Source: Nemertoderma westbladi
Lineage: Eukaryota; Xenacoelomorpha; Nemertodermatida; Nemertodermatidae
Length of the DNA: 29,975 nt
Assembly (NCBI GenBank): GCA_032718475.1
Contig: JAUCBJ010009028.1
Location: 1 to 29,975 of the forward strand
Reading direction: 5' to 3'
The notes below the pieces were generated by a model. That model searched no databases, was not told where the DNA came from, and saw only the letters and a list, made by a program, of their open reading frames with translations. The position numbers were made by a program, and so were the translations under genes. Below are positions 9,961 through 18,040 of the stretch, piece by piece. Position 1 is the first letter of the stretch. Each line of letters opens with the position of its first letter.

Positions 9961-10358
9961 TCCTAGCAGGTCGGGATGAGGCAGCGTGGGTTGGGGGTGG
10001 TGTTTGGTGCGGTGAGGCGACGGCTGCAGTTCGGTCTCCTTCGGGCGACCTCTCTGTGCCTGAGGGGTGGGAGGAGGCATTGGCTGGGTCTCGGGTTTGG
10101 GGATGGGGCGGCGACCCGGAGGATAGACCAGGACATGTACTGGGGGGGGGGGGGGGGGGGGGTTTGCTATTGTTGTCGTTCTTCGGGGGGAATGGGCAAG
10201 ACTATTATTTAATATTGTATAACCCGGTTTACTTATTGTCAGTTATCGGTTGAGTTTGGTGAACTGTAGTTTTAAACGCTCAATTAATGTTATCATTACA
10301 TGTATTAAATTTAATAACGCTCAATTAATGTTATCATTACATGTATTAAATTGAATAA
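9961..10358 (+). mobile_element. 5'-truncated tail of an RLE-type retrotransposon
   Basis: A GC-rich patch in AT-rich DNA. The frame from ATG 9976 reads RRRLQFGLLRATSLCLRGGRR at about 10015-10075. This parallels the C-terminal end of the intact element at 13698-17860 (TKLNFALLRSALMCLRGART, 17568-17627), so it looks like the extreme 3' end of a related, non-identical copy. A run of 21 G follows at 10142-10162, then an AT-rich tail with two 41-bp tandem copies beginning ACGCTCAATTAATGTTATCA (10276 and 10317), as seen in tails of some non-LTR elements. Only the last part of the coding region remains. The homology is short, so this is moderately supported. Confidence 0.55.
10142..10162 (+). repeat. 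Poly(G) run, 21 bases
   Basis: Twenty-one consecutive G on the plus strand, the longest mononucleotide run noticed in the window. It could form a G-quadruplex. Its exact length may be affected by sequencing error. Confidence 0.9.
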
Positions 10359-10627
10359 ATGGCCTTTAGCGAACGATACTTCTTGCAATCTTTGAACGCC
10401 TATATCTCAGCTGTTTCTCAACGAAATTCAGATATTGTAACATAATTCGAATCCTTGCAACGCAAGCTTTCTAATGATATGAAAAATTACGACTAATGCG
10501 AAGAATGGCCACGACACGGAGGGTGCGATTTCGCAAAAGACACTTTTTTAAAACGTTTAAAAAAAACTTTAATGGCAAAATTGAAAATTCCGGCTTCATG
10601 GGGTCAACCACGGTGAGTGGAACTAGT

Positions 10628-11170
10628 GGTGGCCTAGAATGACCTAGAATGATCTAGAATGACCTAAGAATCACCTAGAATGAGCTATGAGGAGATGATA
10701 TAATGCAAGAATGACCTACAATGGTCTTGAAATGACCTAGAATAATCTAGAATGACCAAGAATAATCTAGAATGACCTAAGAATCACCTAGAATGAGCTA
10801 TGAGGAGATTATAGAATGCAAGAATGACCTAGAATGATCTAGAAATGACTTATAATTATATAGAAATGATCTAGAAATGTCATAAGAATCACCTAGAATG
10901 AGCAATGAGGAGATGATAGAATGCAATAACCTTCCTATTTCGAGCTATAACAAGATCAGAATCACCTAAAATGAGCTATGGGGACTTAATAAAGAACAAT
11001 ACCGACCTATACCGAGCTATAACAATATATCAAAGAACGATACGGACCTATAGCGAGCGATGTCGGGATAATACCGACCTATACCGAGCTATAACAAGAT
11101 AATATTATTCTATACCGAGCAAAATCCGAGATAATACAGAGGTGTATCGACCTATAGTGAGCTATCAAAA
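10628..11170. repeat. Degenerate short tandem repeats
   Basis: The left part (about 10630-10930) is a decayed array of ~10-11-bp words such as GACCTAGAAT and GATCTAGAAT. Longer repeats of about 105-115 bp lie over it; AATCACCTAGAATGAG(C)TATGAGGAG-like blocks recur near 10668, 10782 and 10886. The right part (about 10980-11170) changes to ACCTATACCGAGCTATAACA-like words. No protein frame is credible here. Confidence 0.75.
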
Positions 11171-12533
11171 TAATGCTTAGCTATACCGTGGTAATTCTAT
11201 ATTTAATTAAGTACATGGCTTATGTAGCCATGACTCAAAAAATTAGGAAAATCGTTTTAAATTTGATCAATCATATTTTATTATTACAGTACAGGCCACC
11301 AGAAAACGCAGATTTGTACAATTGTAAACACATTTCATCAAATGTGTACCAGTGTAATGTAATGTTGTTGAACGGGACAATTGAACATAATTGAACATAA
11401 TTGAATTGGCAACAACCAAAATTTTTTCGCCAAAGGATACAATTGAATACTTTTGAAACGCTTAGTAATCTGGTAACTCTCTGTAGTTTGCCGCGAACTG
11501 TCACTCACTGCAGCTGGAAATGCGATAAGGATTTTTTTTACCTTTATAGTGTGCGGTTAATAGTGTCTAGTAGGCAGGCCTATAGGTAGTGATATTAAGG
11601 CATCTTCTGGTGTTTCTCTGTGCCCTCTCGGTGTCAGACTAATGGCGCGACATCTCCCTGCACTAAATTAATTATTCAATGGTCTAGGCTCCTCCATCCA
11701 TAGGCCTATACCCATCCACTCCCATACACCTCCATGAACCTCCATGTCGTCTTGTACTGTAGTGAAATATTATTTAATATCTTATAAAACTGAAAGGAGG
11801 ACCCAAATTTATGTTAGTCCCGGGCCCCAATATGGCTGAATCCTGCAGCACCCTCAACTGTCACATGTAAACGATTTTTGGGAATGGCAACATACTGTAT
11901 CTGCAATTACCTTCAGTCACTACCGGAAACATGAGCCACTACTATGTATACAAACAATTAATTAAATATACTACTTATAGACAAATTACAAATACTTGAA
12001 ACATTCAAATTAATCTGGGAAATACAAAACAACAAAAATCTACCTTTTATCACATCATTGTTCCAACAAGCATCCGTTTTACATACCTACAGTATAGTAT
12101 ACAGTAATACTCAATCAACGGCACGCCAAAGTTACTGCCTGCATACCACGGAATCGACTAATACAAAAATCAAACACTACTTTTCGAATAATAACGATAA
12201 CACTTTTTTACGGCAGATATCAGAGGTAAATTTTGGAATACACATGGGTTATGAATGACGTGGATTTACATTTAGTAGTGGCTGGCTGAGCTTGAAATTT
12301 CCTCCACATGTGAATACTAGAGATCTCGCTACGCGGACGCGAACCTAAAAATGATAGGTTGAATCAATAAACCGATGCGACACTATTGATATGCAAGCAC
12401 AACCGTATGGTACTTATAATAATAATACAAAAATATTTTCAATAATGTCCAAGTTCACCTTACCAAATTCTGTCGTTATTATATGCTTTACACTAACAAT
12501 ACAGTATAAGTGAGATCTATATTCACTGGATTT
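11171..12533. other. AT-rich region, nothing recognised
   Basis: Only short open frames without motifs (the longest about 77 codons). A TAGGCCTA octamer lies at 11701. No inverted-repeat element with a target duplication and no RNA gene could be supported. Confidence 0.4.
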
Positions 12534-12728
12534 AGTTATTCAGAGAGCAAAGGCGTTGAGCAGAAAGCCTAGAGTTATTCAGAAAGCAAAGGCTTTGAGC
12601 AGAAAGCCTAGAGTTATTCAGAAAGCAAAGGCTTTGAGCAGAAAGCCTAGAGTTATTCAGAAAGCAAAGGCTTTGTGCAGAAAGCCTCGAGTTATTCAAA
12701 AAGCCTAGGCTTTCTGCAGAAAGCCTAA
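12534..12728. repeat. 39-bp tandem repeat, four units plus a partial
   Basis: Units start at 12534, 12573, 12612, 12651 and 12690 (the last divergent). Each begins AGTTATTCAGAAAGCAAAGG and ends GAGCAGAAAGCCTAG. Since 39 is a multiple of 3, the minus strand reads a 13-residue peptide repeat (LSAQSLCFLNNSR) within a 78-codon frame. There is no other sign of a gene. The last unit holds the palindrome AAAGCCTAGGCTTT. Confidence 0.9.
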
Positions 12729-13592
12729 TTCCACAGAAACCCGCTAACATATACTGTAGATTAATCACTGCGATTTTCTAAACACATATTTGTTAACATA
12801 ACACATGTCTAGACTACTGTATGTTAATAAAAGGGGTATCCACCTGCAATGATAAGCCTAGTCTAAACGCAATACATTTTGTATAGACTGACAAGTAGGG
12901 CAAATATTGAATACTTTGAAGTGTCCGAAACTTCTTACTGAACAGCAACCAACACCGACGGTTTATATATATGCGGTTATGGAATTATACTGTATGCATA
13001 ATATTACACCTTTAATTACAGTTGCATTAACAGCTCAACTCCAATGCCATTAGTTACATAGGCCTATACAGTATTAGAAAAAAAAAAGGTAGCAAAAAAT
13101 AGCATATCACATATCATCATATATATTGCAGGTCTTTATTAAAATCCCCACACGCTCTGATTTTGAAATTATATAATCGTTGAAATTGCGAACTCAGGTT
13201 CCCTTCAATCGAATTTAGGTCCACAGCAATATCTATTTGATGCGCGAATTATCGGTGTTCCGAAGTTAAGCGAATTCGGTTCCCAGTCTTCCGCCAGCAT
13301 AATTTATGTAGGTCAAAGCTGATTTACAACTTGGATCACCTTGCAGGTTAAAAACAACCCATTTCGAGTTAGTGCTCAATAATGTCCGATTGCTGCCCCA
13401 TGATGTCATTGAACATTTAAGTGTGAAACATTATACTCTCTGGATATTCCTATTGGTAATGTAACATTTACTTACATATTACAGTAAAACCAATAGAGAA
13501 TATCGCATCGATGACAAAGACATTACACACGTTAGGCCTATATTCGTGGAAATATATCTGAAGAAATTCGATACACGTGATGAATCAGTGTG
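12729..13592. other. AT-rich region left of the satellite locus
   Basis: No coding sequence recognised. TAGGCCTA occurs at 13059 and 13533, and a small hairpin lies at 13443-13504 (listed separately). The satellite begins at about 13593. Confidence 0.4.
13443..13504. repeat. 62-bp imperfect hairpin
   Basis: GATATTC-CTATTGGT on the left pairs with ACCAATAGAGAATATC on the right. The inner bases (TAACATTTACT and AGTAAA-containing sequence) are also partly complementary. Possibly the remnant of a very short inverted-repeat element; no target duplication was seen. Confidence 0.5.
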
Positions 13593-13697
13593 CCTGGGAA
13601 CCGTACCAGTACCGTACCTGGAACCGTACCAGTACCGTACCTGGAACCGTACCAGTACCGTACCAGTACCGTACCTGGAACCGTACCAGTACCGTAC
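13593..13697. repeat. Satellite segment 1 (A/B modules)
   Basis: About 105 bp of the two-module satellite, A = GTACCTGGAACC (12 bp) and B = GTACCAGTACC (11 bp), ordered roughly A B A B A B B A B. It has the same orientation as the segments at 17861 and 21329. It ends where element A begins and is followed by AAGTAC-containing sequence that may be degraded satellite or the element's 5' end. Confidence 0.93.
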
Positions 13698-13832
13698 AAG
13701 TACAAGTACTACAAGTACAAGTTGATCCTGGCCCTAACATTGTACCGTTCAGGCGTACCTGGTGTACTGCTTGGCCTACTGCTTGCCTACCGCTGTTACT
13801 GCTACTGACCACAGGCTACTTTGATTTTGCAT

Positions 13833-16800
13833 ATGGGAAGGTGTTGTGGCTGCAATTTTACGTCGGGCAAATGCAAGACATGCGTTTGCGTTCGCGCAAA
13901 ACGGTCCTGCGAAAACTGCGGTCCTGGTACAGCAGGGCGGTGCGAAAATCTATTCAGGAATGGTCATTCCTGTTCGCAGCCGACATCGTCGTCAACTGCT
14001 GACAACCAGGTGGCGCCGGCGCGCATATCTTCATCGCAACCGTTGGATCTTGATGTTAGGTCTCCAGATGAAACTCTAATTGATCTAGACTCGACCCTTG
14101 TTCCCAATGGGGCTGATCAAACAGACACCACAGCGTCTGACGTTGTGGTGAGCGAGGTCGTGGGATTCACAGCGGAGTTGAATGGCGCCGCAACGTCTAC
14201 TGCGCCCCCGCCAGGCGCCGCCACGCCTTCGACGCCCCCGTCAGTTGCCGCCATGTTTACGGCGACCGCGTCAGGCGCCGCCATGTCTACGGCGCCCGCG
14301 TCAGGCGCCGCCGTGTCTACGGCGCCCGCGTCAGGCGCCGCCATGTCTACAACGCCCCCGTCGGACGCCGCCATGTCTACGACGCCCCCGTCAAGCGCCG
14401 CCATGTCTACGGCGCCCGCGTCAGGTGTCGCCATGTCTACGGCGCCCGCGTCAGGTGTCGCCATGTCTACGACGCCCCCGTTAAGCGCCACCATGTCTAC
14501 GACGCCCGAGTCAGGTGCCGCCATGTCTACGACGCCCCCGTCAAGCGCCGCCATGTCTACGACGCCCGCGTCAGGTGCCGCCATGTCTACGACGCCCCCA
14601 TCAAGCGCCGCCATGTCTACAACGCCCCCGTCAGGCGCCGCAATGTCTACGACGCCCCCGTCAGGCGCCGTCGCCGTCATGCCTATGACACCCCCGTATC
14701 GCGCCGTCCCCGACCTACCAGGATATCAACCCCGCGGCCTGGCGTTTAGTTGGAACGGAATACCCGGCGAGTTATTTGAAAGTCAATTAAAGGATGCGTA
14801 TGACGAGGTTGTCCACTGGAAGCCGCATCTCTTCAATATTCCTCGTACACAGGTCGGTCGGCAATTTATTTGCTCGATTACCAAACTTTTAAAGGCCTTC
14901 AGCGAGAAATCCAATCTAGAAGGGGTTGCTTTGCTAGCAGTTATGACAGCACCTAAACTACTATTACATGCCGCAGTCAAGGAACCAGATGGACATGGTG
15001 CCTCAGGTAGTATCAGCCAAACCCTTCGGAGACGACTCGAACTTTGGAACGAGGGCGACATTGGCGCTCTCTTAGATGAAGGGAGAGCACTCCAGGCCCG
15101 GAGTGTAGGAAATGGTGCTGTTAGGGTGGACTCTGATAAACCCAGGAGGGACTTCGTGTCTCGGATGAACACGGGACGGATTTCCGCTGCAATGGATATA
15201 CTAACGGATGGTAAGGGCGGTTCGGTTATGGGATTAACGGAATTGGTTGGGAATAAAACCGTTAAGGAGATCCTAAGGGAGAAACATCCAGCGCCTGGAA
15301 GTGTCGATCCGTCACTAATCGAATCAGCATGGGGGGACACTGTCAGTTTTCACCCGGCAATTTTCGACGCGATTAGGGGTGAGGCAATCCTGTCCGCATC
15401 CCTCCACACTCGGGGAACACCTGGTCCATCTGGCATCGACGCCGATGGATGGAGACGCATGCTTACGGCATTTGGATCCACATCAAACGACCTACGAAAC
15501 GCGGTGGCCGCGGTTACGAGACGCCTTTGTACCGAATACGTTGACCCCAAGAGTATTTCCCCACTCAATGCATGTCGACTGGTGCCCCTGGATAAAACAC
15601 CCGGCGTCCGACCGATTGGTGTAGGAGAAGTACTGAGAAGGATAATAGGGAAGTCGATAATGACATGTACCAGGGTAGACCTGGAAGCAGTGGCCGGTAA
15701 TACCCAGTTGTGCGTGGGGCAGCTTGGAGGAATCGAGCATGCCATTCATGCTTTGCGTGACCAATACAACACCACCGAGTGCGAAGGAATCCTATCGATA
15801 GATGCAACAAATGCATTCAATGCATTGAACAGACAACTCGCGTTGTTAAACATTAAACATGTATGTCCTGCATTGTCAACAGTCCTGGTGAACACCTATC
15901 GAGAACCAACCCCACTGTTCGTGGACAAAGAGATCATGTGGTCTGAGGAGGGTACCACCCAGGGAGATCCGCTCGCCATGGCAATGTATGGCTCTGGTAC
16001 ACTGCCAATGGTAAAGAAACTCGGAATGATAGGCGCACAGACCGTATCAGCGGAGAACGAGGGCAAGCAGTCCATGGAAACAATGGGTGTGGTTGGAGCC
16101 CCAGGGGGCAGACAGGCGGACCATGACTACCCATGCGGTGGAGACCAACAAAATGCCAATCGAAGGGGTGGTTCTCTCATCCAAAAATGGTTCGCAGACG
16201 ATGGGAATGTCGCCGGCGGACTCATAAGGCTAAGAGAGTACTGGGAGAAGGTCAATGAAATCGGTCCAGGGTATGGCTACTTCCCCAACCCGGTAAAATC
16301 CTATCTGATTGTAAAGGACGAGCACAGAGAGCAGGCTGAGAAGATATTTGCAGGAACCGGCATAAAATTGACTGATGGTCACAGGGTACTAGGATCAGTT
16401 ATTGGTTCAGAGAATGCATGCAACAAATTCATATTGGAGCGTGTTGACAAACTGTGTGAGCAATTGGCGCGATTAAACGAGTTCGCAGTTACTGCTCCCC
16501 ATCCAGCATATAGTTGCCTCATAAATGGTCTACAGTCAAAGTCTACTTACCTCTCCCGAACCACCCCACATTTCGTAGATAACTTGGACAACGTGGAGAA
16601 ATACATAGTGGACCACCTCATACCTACACTGACCGGACGGGCCCCTCCAGGTGAAATCGAGAGGAAGTTGCTCGCTCTTCCTGTAAGGGAGGGCGGCCTT
16701 GCAATATACCAACCACAGGACCTGCGGGAGAGTTACCATTCATCGAGGAGGATCTGTGAACCTCTCGATTCCATCGGGGTCGGAACGGCCCGACCACGCG

Positions 16801-17711
16801 AGGCACAGAGGCTTATTGTACGTGAAGTGGTGGGGGAAAGGGAGGAGTACGTGAAAGCGAAGGCGGCGGATGTAAACAGACAGTTGTCAGACGACTCCAA
16901 GTACCTCCGGGCACTAACACAGGAGAAAGGTGCTTCATCGTGGCTAACAGCCTTACCAATCCTCAAGTATGGGTTCGCCCTACACAAAACAGCATTTCGG
17001 GATGCCCTGTGCTTGAGGTATGGTTGGCTGCCACCAAAGCTCCCCTCCCACTGTGTATGTGGAGTTGCATTCTCCATCTCGCATTCGCTGCACTGTCCGA
17101 CAGGGGGATACCCCAGTATTCGCCATAACGAGGTACGGGACTATTTAGCTGAGTTGCTCAACGAGGTGGCCCATGACGTTGAGAGTGAACCCGGTCTACA
17201 ACAAGTAGAGAGCGAGGAATTTCGGCTGGCGAGCACCTCAAGGGACCCGGATGCGCGGCTGGATGTAGCAGCGTGCGGGGTCTGGGGCGGGAGGTTCGAG
17301 AAAGTATACGTGGACGTAAAGATATTCAACCCGCTGTGCTCCTCTAACCCCCGTTCCATTTCGTCCGCGTATCAGAAGCACGAGAGGGAGAAACGACGAA
17401 AATACGAGGAGAGGATAAATGAGATCGAGCATGGAGGTTTCTGCCCGTTCATCATGGCTACCACAGGGGGCGCTAGCAGAAGCGCGCATGCGCTCATAAA
17501 TCGAATATCGCTCCTCCTCTCAGTCAAGCGGGATTCTCCCTATTCGCAGACCGTGTCTCTCATGCGGACGAAGTTAAACTTTGCCCTGCTGCGGTCCGCT
17601 CTAATGTGTCTGAGGGGCGCCCGCACACCAAAGACCCGGCGGTCCACACAATCGCTGAGGGAAACCGGTATCCTCTGCGCGGTAGCCGAAGGTCTGGAGG
17701 TGCGGGCGTAG
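13833..17711 (+). CDS. Element A polyprotein: CXC motif, RT, restriction-like endonuclease
   Basis: A 1292-residue protein from the first in-frame ATG after a stop at 13806. Residues about 4-36 are Cys-rich (CCGCNF...GKCKTCVCVRAKRSCENC), resembling CXC/tesmin-type DNA-binding motifs. Residues about 118-277 are a low-complexity stretch of 10-residue AAMSTTPPSS repeats. The reverse transcriptase (about 525-830) has GPSGIDADGW, RPIGVGEVLRRI, SIDATNAFNALNR, TTQGDPLAMAMY (about 706) and the catalytic FADD at 787-790. The C-terminus has a Cys-His cluster (CVCGVAFSISHSLHC, about 1073), RHNEVRDYL, then RLDV...VDVKIFNP (about 1139-1162), which fits a PD-(D/E)xK restriction-like nuclease. It ends with FALLRSALMCLRG. 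Such proteins reverse-transcribe their own RNA at a nicked target. I recall similar proteins in cnidarian and other invertebrate genomes, but no search was run. Confidence 0.85.
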   Translation: MGRCCGCNFTSGKCKTCVCVRAKRSCENCGPGTAGRCENLFRNGHSCSQPTSSSTADNQVAPARISSSQPLDLDVRSPDETLIDLDSTLVPNGADQTDTTASDVVVSEVVGFTAELNGAATSTAPPPGAATPSTPPSVAAMFTATASGAAMSTAPASGAAVSTAPASGAAMSTTPPSDAAMSTTPPSSAAMSTAPASGVAMSTAPASGVAMSTTPPLSATMSTTPESGAAMSTTPPSSAAMSTTPASGAAMSTTPPSSAAMSTTPPSGAAMSTTPPSGAVAVMPMTPPYRAVPDLPGYQPRGLAFSWNGIPGELFESQLKDAYDEVVHWKPHLFNIPRTQVGRQFICSITKLLKAFSEKSNLEGVALLAVMTAPKLLLHAAVKEPDGHGASGSISQTLRRRLELWNEGDIGALLDEGRALQARSVGNGAVRVDSDKPRRDFVSRMNTGRISAAMDILTDGKGGSVMGLTELVGNKTVKEILREKHPAPGSVDPSLIESAWGDTVSFHPAIFDAIRGEAILSASLHTRGTPGPSGIDADGWRRMLTAFGSTSNDLRNAVAAVTRRLCTEYVDPKSISPLNACRLVPLDKTPGVRPIGVGEVLRRIIGKSIMTCTRVDLEAVAGNTQLCVGQLGGIEHAIHALRDQYNTTECEGILSIDATNAFNALNRQLALLNIKHVCPALSTVLVNTYREPTPLFVDKEIMWSEEGTTQGDPLAMAMYGSGTLPMVKKLGMIGAQTVSAENEGKQSMETMGVVGAPGGRQADHDYPCGGDQQNANRRGGSLIQKWFADDGNVAGGLIRLREYWEKVNEIGPGYGYFPNPVKSYLIVKDEHREQAEKIFAGTGIKLTDGHRVLGSVIGSENACNKFILERVDKLCEQLARLNEFAVTAPHPAYSCLINGLQSKSTYLSRTTPHFVDNLDNVEKYIVDHLIPTLTGRAPPGEIERKLLALPVREGGLAIYQPQDLRESYHSSRRICEPLDSIGVGTARPREAQRLIVREVVGEREEYVKAKAADVNRQLSDDSKYLRALTQEKGASSWLTALPILKYGFALHKTAFRDALCLRYGWLPPKLPSHCVCGVAFSISHSLHCPTGGYPSIRHNEVRDYLAELLNEVAHDVESEPGLQQVESEEFRLASTSRDPDARLDVAACGVWGGRFEKVYVDVKIFNPLCSSNPRSISSAYQKHEREKRRKYEERINEIEHGGFCPFIMATTGGASRSAHALINRISLLLSVKRDSPYSQTVSLMRTKLNFALLRSALMCLRGARTPKTRRSTQSLRETGILCAVAEGLEVRA
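14184..14663 (+). repeat. 30-bp in-frame coding minisatellite
   Basis: Sixteen 30-bp units in the element A coding region, typified by GCGCCGCCATGTCTAC followed by GACGCCCCCGTCA. Each encodes ten residues (AAMSTTPPSS/G and AAMSTAPASG variants). The unit length keeps the frame, so copy number can change without breaking the protein. The opposite strand is also open for 187 codons (VVDMAAPDAG-type repeats), which is a by-product. Confidence 0.95.
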
Positions 17712-17832
17712 GGGAATGTGGGACTGGCTTACTTTTTTTTATTGGTGGAGGGTACTACACAATTCGATGGCCTAGTAAATTTATCTATCTTATGTCCAAT
17801 GTGCAGAGCAGTATTATTGATATGAAAATATA

Positions 17833-17861
17833 AATAAACGTACGATGTGTAAAAAAAAAAA
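17833..17861 (+). promoter_or_regulatory. Poly(A) signal and poly(A) tail of element A
   Basis: AATAAA at 17833-17838 is followed 12 nt later by an A run (17851-17861), and satellite DNA restarts immediately. This is the signature of a polyadenylated RNA copied into DNA and fixes the 3' end and orientation of the element. Confidence 0.85.
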
Positions 17862-18040
17862 CCGTACCTGGAACTGTACCAGTACCGTACCAGTACCGTA
17901 CCTGGAACCGTACCAGTACCGTACCTGGAACCGTACCAGAACCGTACCTGGAACCGTACCAGTACCGTACCTGGAACTGTACCAGTACCGTACCTGGAAC
18001 CGTACCAGTACCGTACCTGGAACCGTACCAGTACTGTACC
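17861..18040. repeat. Satellite segment 2 between the two retrotransposons
   Basis: About 180 bp, roughly 15 modules of the same A/B satellite, in the same orientation as the flanking segments. It contains variants such as GGAACTGTACC, CAGAACC and GTACTGTACC. It separates the 3' ends of elements A and B, which therefore face each other. Confidence 0.93.

Larger units (their letters stand above)
9525..10627. repeat. 1.1-kb inverted repeat with ~270-bp arms
   Basis: The left arm (about 9525-9792) and right arm (about 10356-10627) are inverted copies. Shared blocks include ACTAGTTC(A/C)ACTCACCGT at the outer ends, ATGAAGCCGGAATTTTC, GTGTCTTTTGCGAAATCGCA, TGGCCATTCTTC, ATCTGAATTTCGTTGAGAAA, and GGCCATTTATTC at the inner ends. 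The arms differ by scattered substitutions and small indels. This resembles a long-TIR foldback or MITE-type element, but the flanks show no clear target duplication. AACTAGT at both edges is itself nearly palindromic, so the exact ends are uncertain. The centre holds two other insertions. Confidence 0.8.
13698..17860 (+). mobile_element. Element A: RLE-type non-LTR retrotransposon
   Basis: A ~4.16-kb element inserted in the satellite, with ~135 nt of 5' sequence, one long coding region (13833-17711), a ~140-nt 3' untranslated region, an AATAAA at 17833-17838 and an A run from 17851. Satellite resumes directly after the tail. ACCGTAC occurs at both borders (13691-13697 and 17861-17867) and could be the target duplication, but the satellite is full of this word, so that is weak. 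The intact frame suggests a recent insertion. The protein layout (single ORF, C-terminal endonuclease) places it with restriction-like-endonuclease retroelements; the clade is not resolved. Confidence 0.82.

Noticed and set aside
10440-10460. tRNA-like B-box word (ATTCGAATCC)
   Set aside because: No A box or cloverleaf could be fitted around it; it lies in the arm of the inverted repeat.
13577-14002. Plus-strand frame joining the small satellite segment to element A
   Set aside because: It is in a different phase from the intact element A protein and mostly translates satellite modules.
14117-14680. Minus-strand 187-codon frame (VVDMAAPDAG repeats)
   Set aside because: It is the shadow of the 30-bp in-frame repeat in the element A coding region.
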